A DNA stretch of 64,000 bases, taken from NCBI GenBank assembly GCA_013399115.1, contig VXAA01003334.1, positions 393,464 through 457,463 of the forward strand, given 5' to 3'. The translations under genes and the position numbers were made by a program. Origin of the DNA: Anseranas semipalmata. Taxonomy: Eukaryota; Chordata; Aves; Anseriformes; Anseranatidae. Positions 1 through 14,600 of the stretch are shown here, in pieces. A model generated the notes under the pieces. It made no database searches and was not told the DNA's origin. It saw nothing but the letters and a program-made list of their open reading frames with translations. The first letter of the stretch is position 1. Each line of letters begins with the position of its first letter.

Positions 1-353
1 TGCAGTGCACAGTGGGAAAATATGAGCCACGTATTTAGAAAACTTAATCTGTTCATCTTTTTTTGCCCTTGTATAAAGCAAATATGATGCAAAGCTTGGA
101 AAAAAAGAGTTGTTTGGTTTTTTTGTGTGTTTTTAAGGGTGATTTCCTACCCAGTTGCTTACTTGAGTGCCAGTCCTTAAAACTCTCAGCTGTAAAAAGT
201 GTGTTTGTACTGCACGCATTCAGTACGAAGCAGGGCTGTCCCAGCCGGTATACCCAAATACGCCGTGCAGAGGTGCTTGCAGCCCTGGAAGCAAGGTGGG
301 ACGTTGCTGCTGTGCTCTCTTAGCAGCGCTTGTCTGCTCCTGCATGGCAAATT

Positions 354-643
354 CACATAGAATCATAGAATCATAGAATGGTTTGGGTTGGAAGGGGCCT
401 TAAAGATCATCTGGTTCCAATCCCCCTGCCATGGGCAGGGATGCCACCCACTAGATCAGGTTGCCCAGGGCCCCATCCAGCCTGGCCTTGAACACTTCCA
501 GGGATGGGGCATCCACAGCTTCTCTGGGCAGCCTGTTCCAATGCCTCACCACCCTCATAGTAAAAAATTTCTTCCTTATAACTAATGTAAATCTCCCCTC
601 TTTTAGTTTAAAACCGTTACACCTTGTCCTATTGCTACATCAC
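354..643 (-). mobile_element. CR1 LINE 3' fragment, minus strand
   Basis: The + strand begins CATAGAATCATAGAATCATA, the reverse complement of the CR1 octamer tail, followed by TTTGGGTTGGAAGGGGCCTT and the standard CR1 3' region (GGGATGGGGCATCCACAGC, CTTCTCTGGGCAGCCTGTTC). It is about 290 bp, truncated at its 5' end near CTATTGCTACA. It is a non-LTR retrotransposon remnant, antisense to ATP10A, with no coding capacity. The repeat boundary at the 5' end is approximate. Confidence 0.93.
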
Positions 644-3600
644 TCACAGTTTTCTGTTTGGGGATGGGGCAGAGCTGGTGGGAGTCTGAGGCCCTGCACC
701 CCAGTCTATTCTGTACGCTGCAAGAGTTTCCTTAGACTGAAACATGCCCGCGCAAATTTTTAATACATGCAGATAGAAATTGCATAGCTACACTTTATTT
801 TCAGGGGTTATTTCAGTGTAACTGTGACCAAATGGCTTGTAAACCACGATTTTCATTACTGGTAGTTAATGCAGCAGTGTTTCCTGAGTAATTTTGGCCA
901 AGGAAATAATTAGTAATTTGTAAAAAATAGCATCCTGGTGAAGGATTGTGGGTTTTTTTGTTTTTTTGTTTGTTTTGAAAAACATGTATATAACAGCATA
1001 GGTGTGATTTACCACATCAGTGCAGATCAGATAACCAGAAGATTCATGATCCAGAGTTGAAAAGCAAACTAAACAAGCTGGGTTTAGGCTGAAGAGGTTC
1101 GGGTGAAGCAGATGTTAACAAGTACAACTGCATATTGTTATCCTTCTACCCTGTTTCTGCCATCTGAATCCATTTTTACTGAGAACTTAAATGAACTCAA
1201 AAAGCTGCTTTCGAATGCTTATGAAGAAAGCACAGCATTCTGATGAGTTTTCCAGAGCTTCAAAAAAATAACCTGTTGGTGCTGCAGCAGCTTAGGCAGC
1301 TCGTGTTCCAGAGTAATGTTTACCCTGCTTGAAGTCAGCAGGAGAACTCTCTTTGAGCCACGAGTTTTCCCCTGGCTTTCTAAAATAAGATCATTGTAGC
1401 GAGTCAGACACAGCAGAATCTGCATTTTACAATAGTGATTAAGTCCAATTTTACTAAAAATGCTGTGGTAATAGAAGGCAAGTGTAAATAAAAACTGCTA
1501 ATGACTACAAGTGGTTATTGAAATAATTTTTAAATAGTCATGATAAATAATTTTCCTAAAATAATACACTATAATAATATTATAAATACTAAATAATACT
1601 AAATTGTTTTAAAATACTTCTTAGACCAAAACTTCTGGTTTTAATGTTCCTAGCAAGACTTGGGTTATAAGCATCTAGCAGTAGTATTGGGAGGGATCTC
1701 CTAGCAGAACAGGGAAAGAATTCAGTGAGCATAAATAGCAAAGAGGCAGGCAGTGTGATTGCTATAAAAGACTGAAAGGTGAAAATCGAAATACCTCCAA
1801 AAAGCTCCGCTACCTAGCGTGCCACATATCTCCTGGCAGTGAAGAGGCATGCCTGCTCCTGGACAAAGCACTCTGGGCCTCAGAAACTCACCTGGTTGGA
1901 GATCGACTCAATCTGATGTCCATGGTGTGAGGTGCTGGGTCTCCCTAAACTTCTCTGACTTCTGTACCAGAGGTCTGCCTGCGTCTGTCCCTGTAGTGAG
2001 CCTTATCCATGCCGATGTGTAGAGGACGTTCGTACCAACCAGCGAGGAGATCTGTGTTGGGACTGAAGCAGACCGGTGCATGTCCGTGGGCAGAGCACCG
2101 CGTTATCCGGATGTCTCGGAGCTGCTCAGCAAGGCTTGCGTGAGGCATGTGGTGCTTCGTTATAGCCATGGTGCTTTGAGATGGAAGCTGGCTGTGCACG
2201 ACTAGGTTCAAGTGTCTCTGACCTTAGTTTCAGGGTTATTTTCCACCTCAGAGGTCCTTGTAAACCTGGTTTACATACCTATTCTAATCAAGAAAAAATA
2301 GGAAGGTTAAAATGTCCACAGTTGTAGGTAGCACCATAAAATGTTCAGTCTTTGAAATGGGAAGGTATTAAAAAGATGACTGGGAGTTTAATAGGTCTTA
2401 AAACCTATATGAGCGGACTCATAGCTGTTTCTCTGTAAGGAAGCAGAGGGCGTTTTGTAAACATCAGTTGACTTGCTTTACAACAGGGTAGAAATACAAG
2501 GAGAAAATTGGAGCAGAAAAGGATTAAGGCATCTGTCTAAGGTCACTCAGGAAACTGCTAGAAAATACAAGGAAATAATCCAAGCCTAATTATTTTCCTT
2601 TCTCAGAGCCAAGGTGACAGTTTTGTTGTCTTGTCAAGAGAAGGTGCAATTTCACACCTACCAAGTTAGCAGCATGTATGCCAGGACAGTTGTCTGTTTT
2701 GTATAGCTGTGCCGTGTATCAAGAAACCTCCGAAAACTAGACAGTGAACGACCACCTAATGGATAATAATTACAAAAGCAGAGGTAGGTCTTTTTCCACA
2801 GGCCTCTGAAGACTCCAGAAACTGCTGGCCAAAATAATCACAGCATTTCCACGGCACTGAAAGCGGACAACACACAATAGCTGAGAAAGCTGAAATCCAG
2901 TCTTTTCACCATGACATGGAATTATGCTCTGGCCAGCTCCAGCCTTTGGTCCTAGTCTGTACATTTCCAAGAGAAGTGCTTTACTTCTGAAGTTGTGCTG
3001 TGAACTCTGCAGGCACAGAGATGGCTGATGGTCGACAAAGCGGTCGGGCTGCAAGGGCGGCACAGGCAGTCCTTTGCCCAGCCTGCTGAGAGGTAAGGAC
3101 AGAGCCAGGCTCCATGGATCAGTAGCGCTGGCTTTGTCTCCTTCTGTTCGAAGATATTAAAATAACACTTCAGTGGTTTTTTAAAAGGCATTTTCCTAAA
3201 TGTTCTCTGATGCCCATAATAATTTTAGATGCTGGGAAGTAAATATTTTTGTTCTACCAATGTTGTTTTTTTTTTTCCCACTTGGCACGCACTGGTGTTT
3301 GGGGGTTTTATGTTTTGTTTTGGTTATTTTTCTACAGTGTTTAGGTTGAAGTAGAAATTAGTTTTGCTACCAACACCTTGCAGATATACATGCATAAAAT
3401 ACTTGAACTTGCCAAAACAAGTTATTTTTTGCATCGGCATTCTTGAGACTTTTTTTTCTGCTCGCATGTTTTCAGAAAAGAGTGCTTCTTACCAGCTGCT
3501 GTGAACAAAACATTGTTTCTGCAAGATCTACAAACCGATGGCTTTTTGGTTAGTACTAGTCAGTTATGGGAGAGGCCTTTAGAGAAAAATGGGCAAAATT

Positions 3601-4964
3601 TGACTATTTGAAGGACTTCTCAGATAAGACCAATGTTAAGATACATTAAAAAGTAGGGCAAAAGACAAATGTGGTTCTGACCTCTACTGCCCAAAAAAAT
3701 GCAGAAAAATAAACTGTTAGTGCTTAGAGCCTGGGCCTTGAAATTACCCCCAGGAGGAGGCCGGGGCTCTGCGATGGTTTTGATTTACATCCAGCCATTG
3801 GCTTCCTTTTGTGAAGGACAGTTTTCTGTATCGTGACAGGCTATGATTTTGCTTCACGAGCACATGAGCTCTCCCTGCAGCAAGATGGGCACACAAGCTG
3901 TGAGGGAAAGCCGCCTGTCCCAAGGCAGGCTGTGCTCTTCGCAAGCCAGGGCTCTGAGGGCATCGGGGACTGAAGAAGCGTTTATGGCATCCACCCTGTT
4001 CATCCAGGGCACTGCTAAATATCCCATCTATGCTTGAGCTGTGCCCCCCCCCAACACTTTTTTTTTTCCTGTTTAGTCTAGTGTCTTTTTGAATTACTGA
4101 AAGGCCTTCAAGCGTTTTGGGAAAGGGGATGGCATCGAGTTTTAAATACAGTTTCAGGGAGTCGGCAGATCTGCACTGGGGTCTTGGACAGGATTTTAAG
4201 CAAGTTACCCTATCCTTTTATGCTATGAAGTCACAGTCTACCGAATGGGAATAGCATAATTTATCTCACAGAGGTTTTGAGAGTTGAACTGAGACTTTTA
4301 TAAGAGGTCTTTATTATGATTCGATTCCCCCTAAAACAGAATTGGAGTTCAGTGTCTTGATTTTCTTATGTCAGAGATTTTCAAAGGAGGTAATTTATGT
4401 GGAAAAGCTTGGTGTTTTTTTTTCCCCCCTTAGATCTTTGAGTTATTAGTGATCTGATTTCAAAAACAGTTTAAATGGAGTAAAAGACAAGTTATGAAAA
4501 AACTGCAGTCCCAGCGATAAAGAAATCTGTCTCTGCCATCCATAAGGACCTGATCAGTCCCAACACTACTGTGGTAAATGGATTATAATTACTCTTCTTG
4601 TCCCATCATTCTCAGGGAAACTCTGAAATTTAAAAAAAGATTTTAAAAGAGCATTTTCAAGTGCCCCTGAAAGAGATGGGCATCTAATAAAGATAGAGCA
4701 AAATGTTTGGAGGTATCATGTGCAGAAATAACCACTTTCAGAAATGCCTCTACTGAAAAAATGTTACTGCATAATAAGCATTGGCAGAGGTGGAAGAATT
4801 AGGAAGGAAGGGAAGAATGCAGAACAAAAATGTATGTATGTACAGTAACAAATCACAGGTAGAAAGAGGGAATATTCCAATTCTCCATTGCGTTCCTTAG
4901 CTACAAATAATCCTCTGAAATATTTGTTCCAAAGGTCAAATTAAAAAAGGCTCCAAAGCAAAGC

Positions 4965-4986
4965 AAAAAAAAAAAAAAAAAAAAAA
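4965..4986 (+). repeat. Poly-A tract (22 bases)
   Basis: An uninterrupted run of 22 A. No retrotransposed sequence is recognised immediately upstream, so it is listed as simple sequence. Confidence 0.9.
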
Positions 4987-7900
4987 GTAATAATGCAACT
5001 GTCTGCAGCGGGTTTATTCTCAAAATATTTCAGAATGTGAGAAACCTTGCTCAGGCAACAGTCTCACGGGTTTTTACTGTAGGTAATGAGCTCTGCAAAC
5101 ATCTAGATGTTAGGATCTCTTAGAGGTGGGTGTTCTTGGAAAACTTGTTTGGAGGAGGTGCAGGTGAGTGATGGAAGCATTAGGCCCAGGTCTGTGTTCA
5201 CTGACTTTCCCTAGGACTGGACTGTGCAGCAGCATAAAGGACTTCAACGTGAACACCCGATCAGAGGGAAAACTGGGATTCCCACAAAGGGGGAGAGCAA
5301 GGCAGTAATTATCTTCAGTATCCACCAGCCAAACTTCATTTAAGCTGCTGAAGTTGCTTGGTTTTCTCTGAAACCATCTAGAGCAGCATGAGGTTTGTCT
5401 TGCTTCAGCGGTCCGGAGGTTGGGCGTGCAGTTCCACCTCACCCTGCAGACCTCCTGACGAGCCTGGGTGGAAGGACAGCCATCTCCCGCGAGCTGTTTG
5501 TCCCATCCATCCCCTGCGGGGAGGAACCCCCCTGCAGACAGGGGCATGTCGAGTCCGCTCGGATCTGCTGCCAGAACAGAGACGGCATCCTTCAAAAGAA
5601 GGGCTTGGGAGACCTTCTTGCGTGTTCGCTGAATAGTACTCGGTTATTCTTGAATAAACTGAGGTACCAAAATGCTACTTATGGACATCCGTAATTAAGA
5701 AATTGAAATTTATAAATAACGCTGGCGTCTTTCTAGGGAAGACTTCGATGATGCTGTAGGAAGCATTCCCCTATCAAATATATGGGCATTTTAAATGCTC
5801 TTCCATTTTCAGTCACATTGAGATCTCTACAAAATGGAATCCTCTATGAAATGGGCAAATATCTGAAAATATTACGTATTTTTAAGTGTCTGCCCATTGT
5901 CCATGCTGTCTTCTGTAGCTCTACAATCATTTTGTAAACACGAGGCCATTCTGAGCAATACAAACATTCTGCTTTTCCCCACATATAGAGAGAGGAAAGA
6001 GAGATTGCTAAGGACTAGAGCTGATAGAAGTAGGTTGTTTTGCGAAGAAACACAGAAGTGGAAATTTTACATCCAGTGTGAATTTCTCAAGATTCTGTTG
6101 GTGGTAGTGACACACCTTCTTGCCTCTATCCAAGCTTTCAGTTTTTTCCTTCTGTTTTGTTCTTTGCTAGGGGGAAGAAGAAAAAGGAGGGCAAGTTTAT
6201 GTATAAGACAAGAAAAGAGGGAGCGGTTTTATTTTTCAGAACGGAATACGAATGTCATTCACAGACCCAGGAAAATGAGACGGATGTATAAGATCTAAAC
6301 TTTGTCAAATTCTGCTGAAATTTTTTTAAAGGTGGGGAAATGAAGGAAATCTTTGTAGCCATGCATTAGAAGAGCTTTGGGCTATAGCAGTTCAGGTATG
6401 GGAGTAAATACTAGGACACAGAGGTGTTGGAATGTTCCCCAACTCTGACTGCCTGTGTGCTCTTGGGCATTTTCTCCTGAATTGCACCCAGTGGTAGTTT
6501 TCCACCTGCATCTACAAATCCCGGGAGATGCGGGAGGGTGTACCTGTAGGTTCTGTGAAAGGCAAAAACAAGCTTATTGTTGGTAGGCTTAAAAATGCTG
6601 GATCTGTACCTCCCTAGAAAATGCTTGCATGTAAAAAATAAGATGAACCTCAAAGATGCTGTCAGTTATGCAAAGTGAAATGGTAAATTTAGTGAAGTGT
6701 TTGGGACTGAAGCCTGCTTCACACTGTGAAGGCTATGAGACACCTGCTTATTTGACCCTATCCAGTTGAGCTCTTCTGATCCATCTCGGTGGAATTGTTG
6801 CCTCAGCACCTTTTTGCACTATTTTGGAAAGCTACAGACATATCAAGTGGACAAAATGTAATTTACTGCACTCTACTTAAAAACTGTGCTCAATCATTCT
6901 GTTATCACGCTTTCTGCTGTCACCCCCGTGTGTACTTCCAGGCTATGCAATGATGAACAAAGGAGATTTTTGGTATTTCTTCAGAGAGAGAAGCTGTAAG
7001 TTTATTCTATAAATACAACCTGGGCAGAGTTGTAGGAAGGGCTGAGTTGCATGTGTTCTTTAAGGAGGGCTGTACCGTAGGTAGATAATGCCTCAGATAG
7101 AGGGATCCTTGCTCATCTTTTCCAAATGGAACAGAAAGCTTCTTTCCTCCAAAGAATACTTAACTTCTTTCTCTTGGGAAGAAAAAAGGCGCCAAACAAA
7201 CAGAAAATGGAAGTGTTCCAGCTATCTGTAAAAGTTTTGTTTTCACACTGTGCTTCAACCTCATTACAGCTTTTGAGGAATAACAGTGATAGTCAGACAT
7301 TCTTCAGATGGGAAGTGATTAGGGTGTGAATTGCTGTAGAAAAGTCCTATTTCCAGTAATAACATGGCAGGTGTTTTGAAAGAAGGCTGCTCTAACCTTT
7401 CAGATTGCAGAGGCATCCCAGTAATTCTAAGAATCACAGTCTACAAATGCCTAATTTCACTTCTGCATTCCTAATTAAGAGGGCAAATAAAGGTGCAAGG
7501 AAGCTGAATTTTAAAAGATGTTCTGCAAGTTAGCAGCCTCCTCTTTCTGATCTGTCTCTAGGAACAGGAAGGACATCACATGCAGTTTCAGGATGCCTGT
7601 GCGTGGGCACAGTGCTGCTTGCATTGATGGGCACTCCAGGTACAAAAACGTGTGGTTTGGTCAAAGACTAAAAACTTTAAAGGTGTTGCACCATGGAAAA
7701 CAGATTACAGTTAGAGGTATGAAAATAATTGTTGTCTGATAATTATGTTGTCTTTATGGCACAGGAAACAAACTCTTTAAGCGATTTCTGCGTCAAGTTG
7801 GTGTTTGATGCACAAAGTCTTGTCTTACAGATTTTGTTTGAGTGCAAACCACCACATCCCTCACATCCCTTTTGACATCATCCTGATGCTACAATGGAGA

Positions 7901-9440
7901 ATTTGCACGTCATTTTCCATCTGAACTTTGTTTAGATTCAGTTCTCAGCCAGTGAATCTTGTTCTTTCCTCACCTCAACACATTTCTCAGAAAGCTTTGC
8001 CTTGAGTAGCTGTGAACAAGTTTTGATCGAGTCACTTCCCAGCCTTCTCTTTATTAATGAATTAAATTGACCCATGGTACAGAAACACGTATTATCCTTG
8101 TTCTTCAGGATGCAACACAAGCTCAAGATTTAGTTAGATTTTCCTCCTACATAGTTTTACATTATCTGTTCAGCTTTCCAAGCAAAGACCTTTAGTTAAA
8201 TGTTAATCCATTCTTGACGACCCAAATTATGAATAGCATTGAAAGGATCCAGGATCTTCTCCCACTTTGAATCAATAGCACAAGTCCCATTACTTTTAAT
8301 GGCTGCAAAATCAGTCTCCTCTTTTTGCATGGTAAGAGTGTAAGAATCAGAAGTAATGTGGACTGTTAAAGAAAATAAAATTAATCCATTTGTCATATTT
8401 TCAGAGCACAAATTACATGTTGCTTTAATACTTTCGCACAGTATTCTGTTTTTCACTGCTTACTAAGGACTATATTTTGCCTTCAGTTTTCCTGCAAATC
8501 AACTATTGATATAGGGAGAAATCCAGTGTCAAGCGTGTGAGATATTATGCACACTGTGAGAATCAAACCCTTTCCTATTGATTCTAGCAGAGGAGCCTAG
8601 GGGTTATTTCAGAGCCTTTTGCTGGCAGAAATCTGATCATATCAGAGACGTGTTCCAAAGCACACGGAAATAACTGCAAAAAAGCTCAGTGACTTCAGTG
8701 AGTTTGGGATAAAGCACTGGGACTTTCCTGAAAGGAAAAAATGGCAAATATTTCTCATTGTAAGTAATTTTTAAGCAAATTGCTTTGTTCTCAAAAATCT
8801 CTTTTAAGGAGCTGTTAGAGACTAAAAACATGTGTAATTTGATTAGTTTGATGTCTAGGATATTTTTTTTCCTGCTTACTCTTTTTAGCTGATGGGAAAA
8901 AAAGATATTTTCTTACAAGCTTACCCCAGATTGATCACAGATAAATTAAAGAGCTTTGATGTGGCCAGGAAAGCATACTTACTGATCTAATAACAAATAC
9001 AAGTGTTCTTGGAAAAAACCTCTCGGGCGTATACTGAAATTTCGTGTTTGTTTTTCTCCCCTTTTTTGAATAATAAAAAAAAATACAACCCATTTATTTT
9101 TTTTTAGGAATGTTTCCTCAAGCTGATTGTTCTGCCTCAGTTAAGCATACACTCTGTGGCAGAAAGGATAAACAAGTAGAGCTTTGTACTCGGTCCAGAC
9201 AAAGAGACCCTACGTTCAAAACTCTCGTCACGAACTCCGCTGAGAACTTAACCTGACTTACGCTTCTGTAGCTTGGCTTTTGCTGGGTGTAAGGCTTTTG
9301 GATACTAGGCCCATTTGTTCTTCCACCTGCCAACGTTAGGAAATACATAGAGATTAGGACATTCTCTACTTTGTCCTAAAATTCAAGGGTGAAATACCAA
9401 CTTTCCATTCCTCTGGTTGTTGTTAACCTTTCTTCTTTAG

Positions 9441-9762
9441 ACGGGGGAGCTGTGAATGACAGCAGTGCCCAGTGCTAAGCTCCTGTGGCCTCTCTTGACC
9501 GACCGTATGACGGCGTGCTTTCACATTGCCAGTGCTCGGCATATTCAGGACGAGGACACGTGCTTAGGAGTGACGAGGTGTCCGTGCCTCACTGTGCACG
9601 GGGCTGCGTATCGTTCACTCAAGCGTCGGGGCCTTGTTTTCAGCAGCTCTTTCTGTTACCGAGCGGCTGACGTGGAGCTGGTTCTGATGCCCCGTCCCTT
9701 GCCGAGTGCATCGCGCCCTGCCTTAAAGTACCTGCGCTGTTGGCCCAGACTACGGCTACGAG
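9441..9762. promoter_or_regulatory. CpG-rich block in intron 1 (candidate regulatory element)
   Basis: Roughly 25-30 CpG dinucleotides by eye in about 320 bases (GACCGACCGTATGACGGCGTG, GCGTATCGTTCACTCAAGCG), far above the neighbouring intron. GC content is moderate, so it is less island-like than the intron 3 block. It overlaps the longest non-transposon open frame of the first 30 kb (9456-9983, 175 codons), which shows no recognisable protein similarity. Function is not shown by the sequence. Confidence 0.35.
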
Positions 9763-11612
9763 AAGGATGCCCTAGTTTAGCTTTCTTAGCTTTTAGATCC
9801 TTAGAAGTCATGTTCTTTCCAGCCTTAGTTTTTCATGGCCAGTTTTATACCTACTTGATCTTGCCCAGGGGTTTCCCTCAGGACTGTATTGCCATTCTCT
9901 CCCCATCGTGGTTGCTGTCATGGAAGCAATCGGGCCACCCTCTGGGCTTTGTTTCGGAGGCCAAGAAAACCAAGCAGAGGTAGATGGAATTTTTCCTTGA
10001 TTTACCCTGAGATCATTTTAAAAGCTCAAAGTGGAAACAAAAGCTTTTTGATGGACACAAAATTACCTTTTTTTCCAAAATTTGGTCACTGAAAAACTTG
10101 AAGGTACTCTTCATTCTGGATGAAAATGCTCCTAAATTCTAAAATCATTAGGGAATAACAGTTTGAAACAAAATTGTTTTAAAACAGAAAAACACCAAAC
10201 TTCTGAAAATACTTTCACTGCCCGTGACACACCAGCCATTTGGAGCCCTGGGCTCTGGACGGAAAAGGCCTCTCTAATTTTCAATTTCTTATAAATTATC
10301 AGTTGTTTTTGAAATGCAAACCCCTTGTTTCCAGTGGTAAGTTCCATATGGATATACTTGTTGTTGTTTATAGTTTGTTCCAGTGGTTATTTCTGTTGGG
10401 GAAATATCTTTGAGTAAATGTGTCCTGTGCCTAGCTGTTGAGTTAACAACGGGTGGTTCTGTTGAAAACTGGAAGCCCAAGGATGTTTTTTGTTGTTGTT
10501 CTTTTGGTGTTTCTTTCTTTTAATCCCCTGAAGCTATCTGGTAGATTTCTGTCATGGCAGACTCCAGAGCTTCTAATGAAAAACAGAACAGAACAAAGTT
10601 GTTGGGAGACACATAAACCTAATATTAGTTTGGAAGGAGTAAATATTTATCCAGGGAGAAGGAGATGACTTATTTAAAGACTGACCTAATTTATTATTTA
10701 GGAAAACCACCTTTCTGTATCCACCCTGCAGCCAAGAATTGTCGTTCTTTTTCCTGGGGAATATTATAGTTTAAGAAACGAACCACACAACCCAGAATAT
10801 ACTGGCAGGGGCAGTCTCCCAGAATGGAACTACTCATTAAACTCATTTATCCTCCTAACAGATCATTGTGAAGGTATTGCAGCGCATTAGGGACAAAGCT
10901 GGATCGCTGAAAGGTCACGGATCTCAGAGGTGGCAGCTGTAGCGGGAGGCACCCCAGCCAGGCTCGGGTTTGTACCAGCAATTTCACGGGATGCGTGTCC
11001 GTGACAGACATCTTCACTCAGCAGTTCCATTCAATACCTTGTTTTTAAGCCACTTGCCAAGCGTGCCCCCAGAAAAACAAGTCTTGGAAAGTGTGAGGGG
11101 TCAGGGAGGTTGTTTTTGTTTTCCCCATTTCATCTTTGATTAAGGTAAAATACTGGATGACGCAGGAGGTCAGAAACATAGTAGAGTTTCATATTTGAGG
11201 ATGATTTTTTTCTGTATCCTGTCCAGACTAGTAATGGTAAGGACATCTCATGTTTGCTGATAGCGATTCTAGTGTCAGATAGTTCATTGCCCTGGCTTAG
11301 TGGGCAGTGGACAGGCCACCACAATTATCGTCAGCCGTGGTGCTTACTTGGCTGAGAGGACTTGAAGAGGCTTGGAGAAAGAACTGCTTTCCTCCTGCAG
11401 AAGCATCTTCTCCGAAATAGAGCCGGGGACAGCAGGCAGTGTGGTTACACATCCTGTGCTAGCTGCAGCTGAGCACTGCAGATGTGGTTACCCCAGGACC
11501 CTCTGCCGCCCCCTCAGCTGCTCGGCTTAACTGCTAGCTCACTTCCTAGCTCGCTTCAGTCAAAATGATCCAGATCAGCTTCAGCACTTGTAAGACTGGG
11601 ATTCGGGGCTGC

Positions 11613-11672
11613 AGTTTGGGGGGGTTTGGTTTTTTTCGTTTGTTTTGTTGTTGTTGTTTGTTTGTTTTAGCT
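11613..11672 (+). repeat. G/T-rich low-complexity tract
   Basis: A run of G followed by T-rich GTT and GTTT units in intron 1. It is simple sequence, and a chance open frame through it encodes a Phe/Cys-rich peptide. Confidence 0.8.
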
Positions 11673-14600
11673 GACCTGACCTACAAAGCAGCCGCACCAG
11701 GAGTTGTGCCAGCAATCGGGGTGATCAGTCACCTATTACAGGAAAGCAGTGGTGAGCGGTCTGTGGTGAGCTAGAGACGGTAACCATTCCCCTTGGCCCA
11801 GCAGTACTCAGAACAGGAGAAGCTGTTGCAATATTTTCCTAGAGCAGAGCAGGGAAATCATGCGGTACCACTGCCTCTGCTGGGCCACTGCTTGGGGTCA
11901 GCCACGAGGCTACCAAGCCTTTCCCTTCTTTGAGTGGGAATAAAATACAGGTACAAGTTCCTGTTAACGTGGATGGATGTTGTGCTGCTTGGATTTCTGG
12001 TAGTCCTGTAGTCTATGTCAGTGTAATTGCTGCCCAGATGTAAAACACTTGATGCGCTTTCATTCCTCTGCTTCTGTCTGTGCCCCTTTGTACCACACTA
12101 AGCATGCCTGCCCTCTTTCACATTAAGAGCTCACAGTAGATGTGAGTTTATCACATCTCTGCAGATTTGAATGCAGTGTATAACCTAGTTATTTTTATAT
12201 TTCCTCATAAAGCCCTTTCCCTGTTTTTGTTCTCTGAACTCTGCCCAGATTCTCATCCCTTTCGTTCCACTGCTGATGTCCCTGGCAATATTTCAAACTG
12301 CAGAGCGGTAAGAGGAGTAGAAGTCCCTGCTAGATGATGGGATCATCTCTGTTTGTCTGCAAATTGTGCTGACCTTCAGCTGTTGTATTTCAAGATAGCA
12401 TTGCCATCCAAACCCTCTACTAGCATGAGCAGGGCTTGTGCTTCGGTGTGTTCTCGGGACCTAATCTCTGTGTCATCTAGACCTGTGACTTGACCAGAGA
12501 ATATCACAGCCTTCTTCCACCAGCACTCTACAGACCCATGCTTATGTGTTGTGTTTAGTAGCTCACTTCATTTCTTTTTGTTACACATAATTTCCAGTGG
12601 GTGTTCAGAAGCAGGGCTCCTCAGTGCTGCTTACAGTGATAAGAAGCCTTGCACTTAACCTGAGTACCTTGTGTCTTTCCACAAGCACCAACGTAGGAAT
12701 CTCTCTGAAATAAGGAGCTGTCTTACAAACTGACTGAATACAGGCTACTGCTAATAAAACCATCAGTTTTATTTAACATAGCTATGCCTGTGTAATAAAG
12801 CAGGTACAAAATAACTTAGCTCGGTAGGTCCTGTTTTGTATGTACCAGATGTGTCTAGTTTGCCATGGTGCATCCAGCTGCCTACAGATCATTAGCTTTG
12901 ATGGTGACTAAAACTGGAGTTAATCAACCGCTCCTCTGTGACTACCTCTCACTATCCCTTATGCTGTCATTTTATTATTAACTTATGTCAACAGCCCTTC
13001 AAGTAATTTATAAGCCGTATTACACCGCTTTTTGTACCTGATACCATTGAAAGAAACATTTCCGAAAAGCTTTCATGGAATGCTATGTTGACAACTGCGC
13101 TTACGGTCAGACTTTTACGTACTCTCTTTTTCTCATACTTGCAAGGTTTTGGAAAGGTAATCATGTTTGTAATTACATCCTTGTAGGTGTTTTTCTGTAA
13201 CTGTTTATTGTCAGACAGGCTAGCCAAAAATCTGCAGTTGTGATCAGTGGGAATTTTGGCACGTAGCTCTTTGAAAGGTGTGTGATTCTTTGTCATTGTT
13301 ATTCATTCTGGTGCTTAATATATTTCTTCATGTACTATACCCTCATCCTAAAAGTACAAATGCAAGTTTTGAAACTAATATTATCCTTTTTTTTTTTAAA
13401 CTTACAAAAAAAAAAGTGTGAGAGTTTTCAGTAAATCTGTATAGTCCCTTGTTACACTGGGGACAAAATCCAGGCTCATATCTCGTCATTATGTCTCTTC
13501 AATTAAGAAACTACTGTAATAGTCCACATCTTTCCATAAACTCCAGAGTTTCTTATAAACCACAATAGAATATTTTTAATACTAAATTGGCTAAATACTG
13601 TCCAATAATAACACAGTAAGATCAGTAGTTTTACTTACAGAGCTATTCCTCCCTACAAAGGCATATACAGTGGCCTTAGGAAGTGATTTACTTCAGGCAT
13701 AGAGTTGAATGAGGCACATTAGTTAAAATAGTGATGGTCCCCAGAGAGCTATGTCTTTTCTCAATTTTCCAGTAAGCTATTTTAGAAAAGTATAAAAGCA
13801 TATGATTCTACTTGAAGAAAGGAGTGTATGTCTTTATATAAAAAGGAGCCATAGGTTTTAACTTCAAAGGAATCAGAAAATTCACCACCATAGGTTATAG
13901 GCATTATTACTGGACTTTAGATTTGACTGATTTCTTAGGTTCGCTCAAAGTCATTGATGAACATCAGAGAAACACCTTTCTCTAATTTCTGATCTATATT
14001 ACACCTCCCACAGTTAGACCTAGAATAATTTAGTGATACTTGCAGATGGTATTGTGTCTTCTGTTGAAGTACTGACATCCTGTACATCCTGAGCCCTCAA
14101 GACAAGTTTCCATTGAAAGCAGGATGGCAGCAACATTATTAAAATGTCCCAGTTTTTTGACATAGGAAGACCTGGGGAGAATATGAAAGCCAGCTACCTA
14201 TTTCTGCATATTGCTTAAAAGTGAGATTATGTCATTTTACTTAATTTCGGTGTTTTATGATCTGGCAATTTTTATTGTTTTCTTAATACTTCATTCTTTT
14301 TTCCCGTTAGAAAACAAAGAGTCCTCTTTGTTCGTTTTCTCTGGATTTCAAAGGATGGTGCCATTGAACCTGTGCCAAACACAACTTGCCTTGGCTTAGA
14401 CTGACTGGTCGGCTGTATAACCAGTAGCCTCTTACTACCTTGACACTTAGCATCTGTGTGAAGATGTAGCTGGGGGACTGCTGGAATTTGGCAAAGCCTG
14501 TCGAGGTTTCAGTGCCTAGGATTACCTGACTACCACACCTGTATCTAAAACCTGTATTTCATTCTGAAGCTGTACTGTGTGCGCTAGCTCAAATAAATAA

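Noticed and set aside
5110..5595. 161-codon minus-strand ORF in intron 1
   Set aside because: No recognisable domain, overlaps other chance frames on the opposite strand in a locally GC-richer patch, and has no splice or promoter context.
5897..6298. 133-codon plus-strand ORF with a hydrophobic stretch
   Set aside because: No similarity recognised. The Lys/Arg- and Phe-rich composition follows from A- and T-rich intronic DNA.
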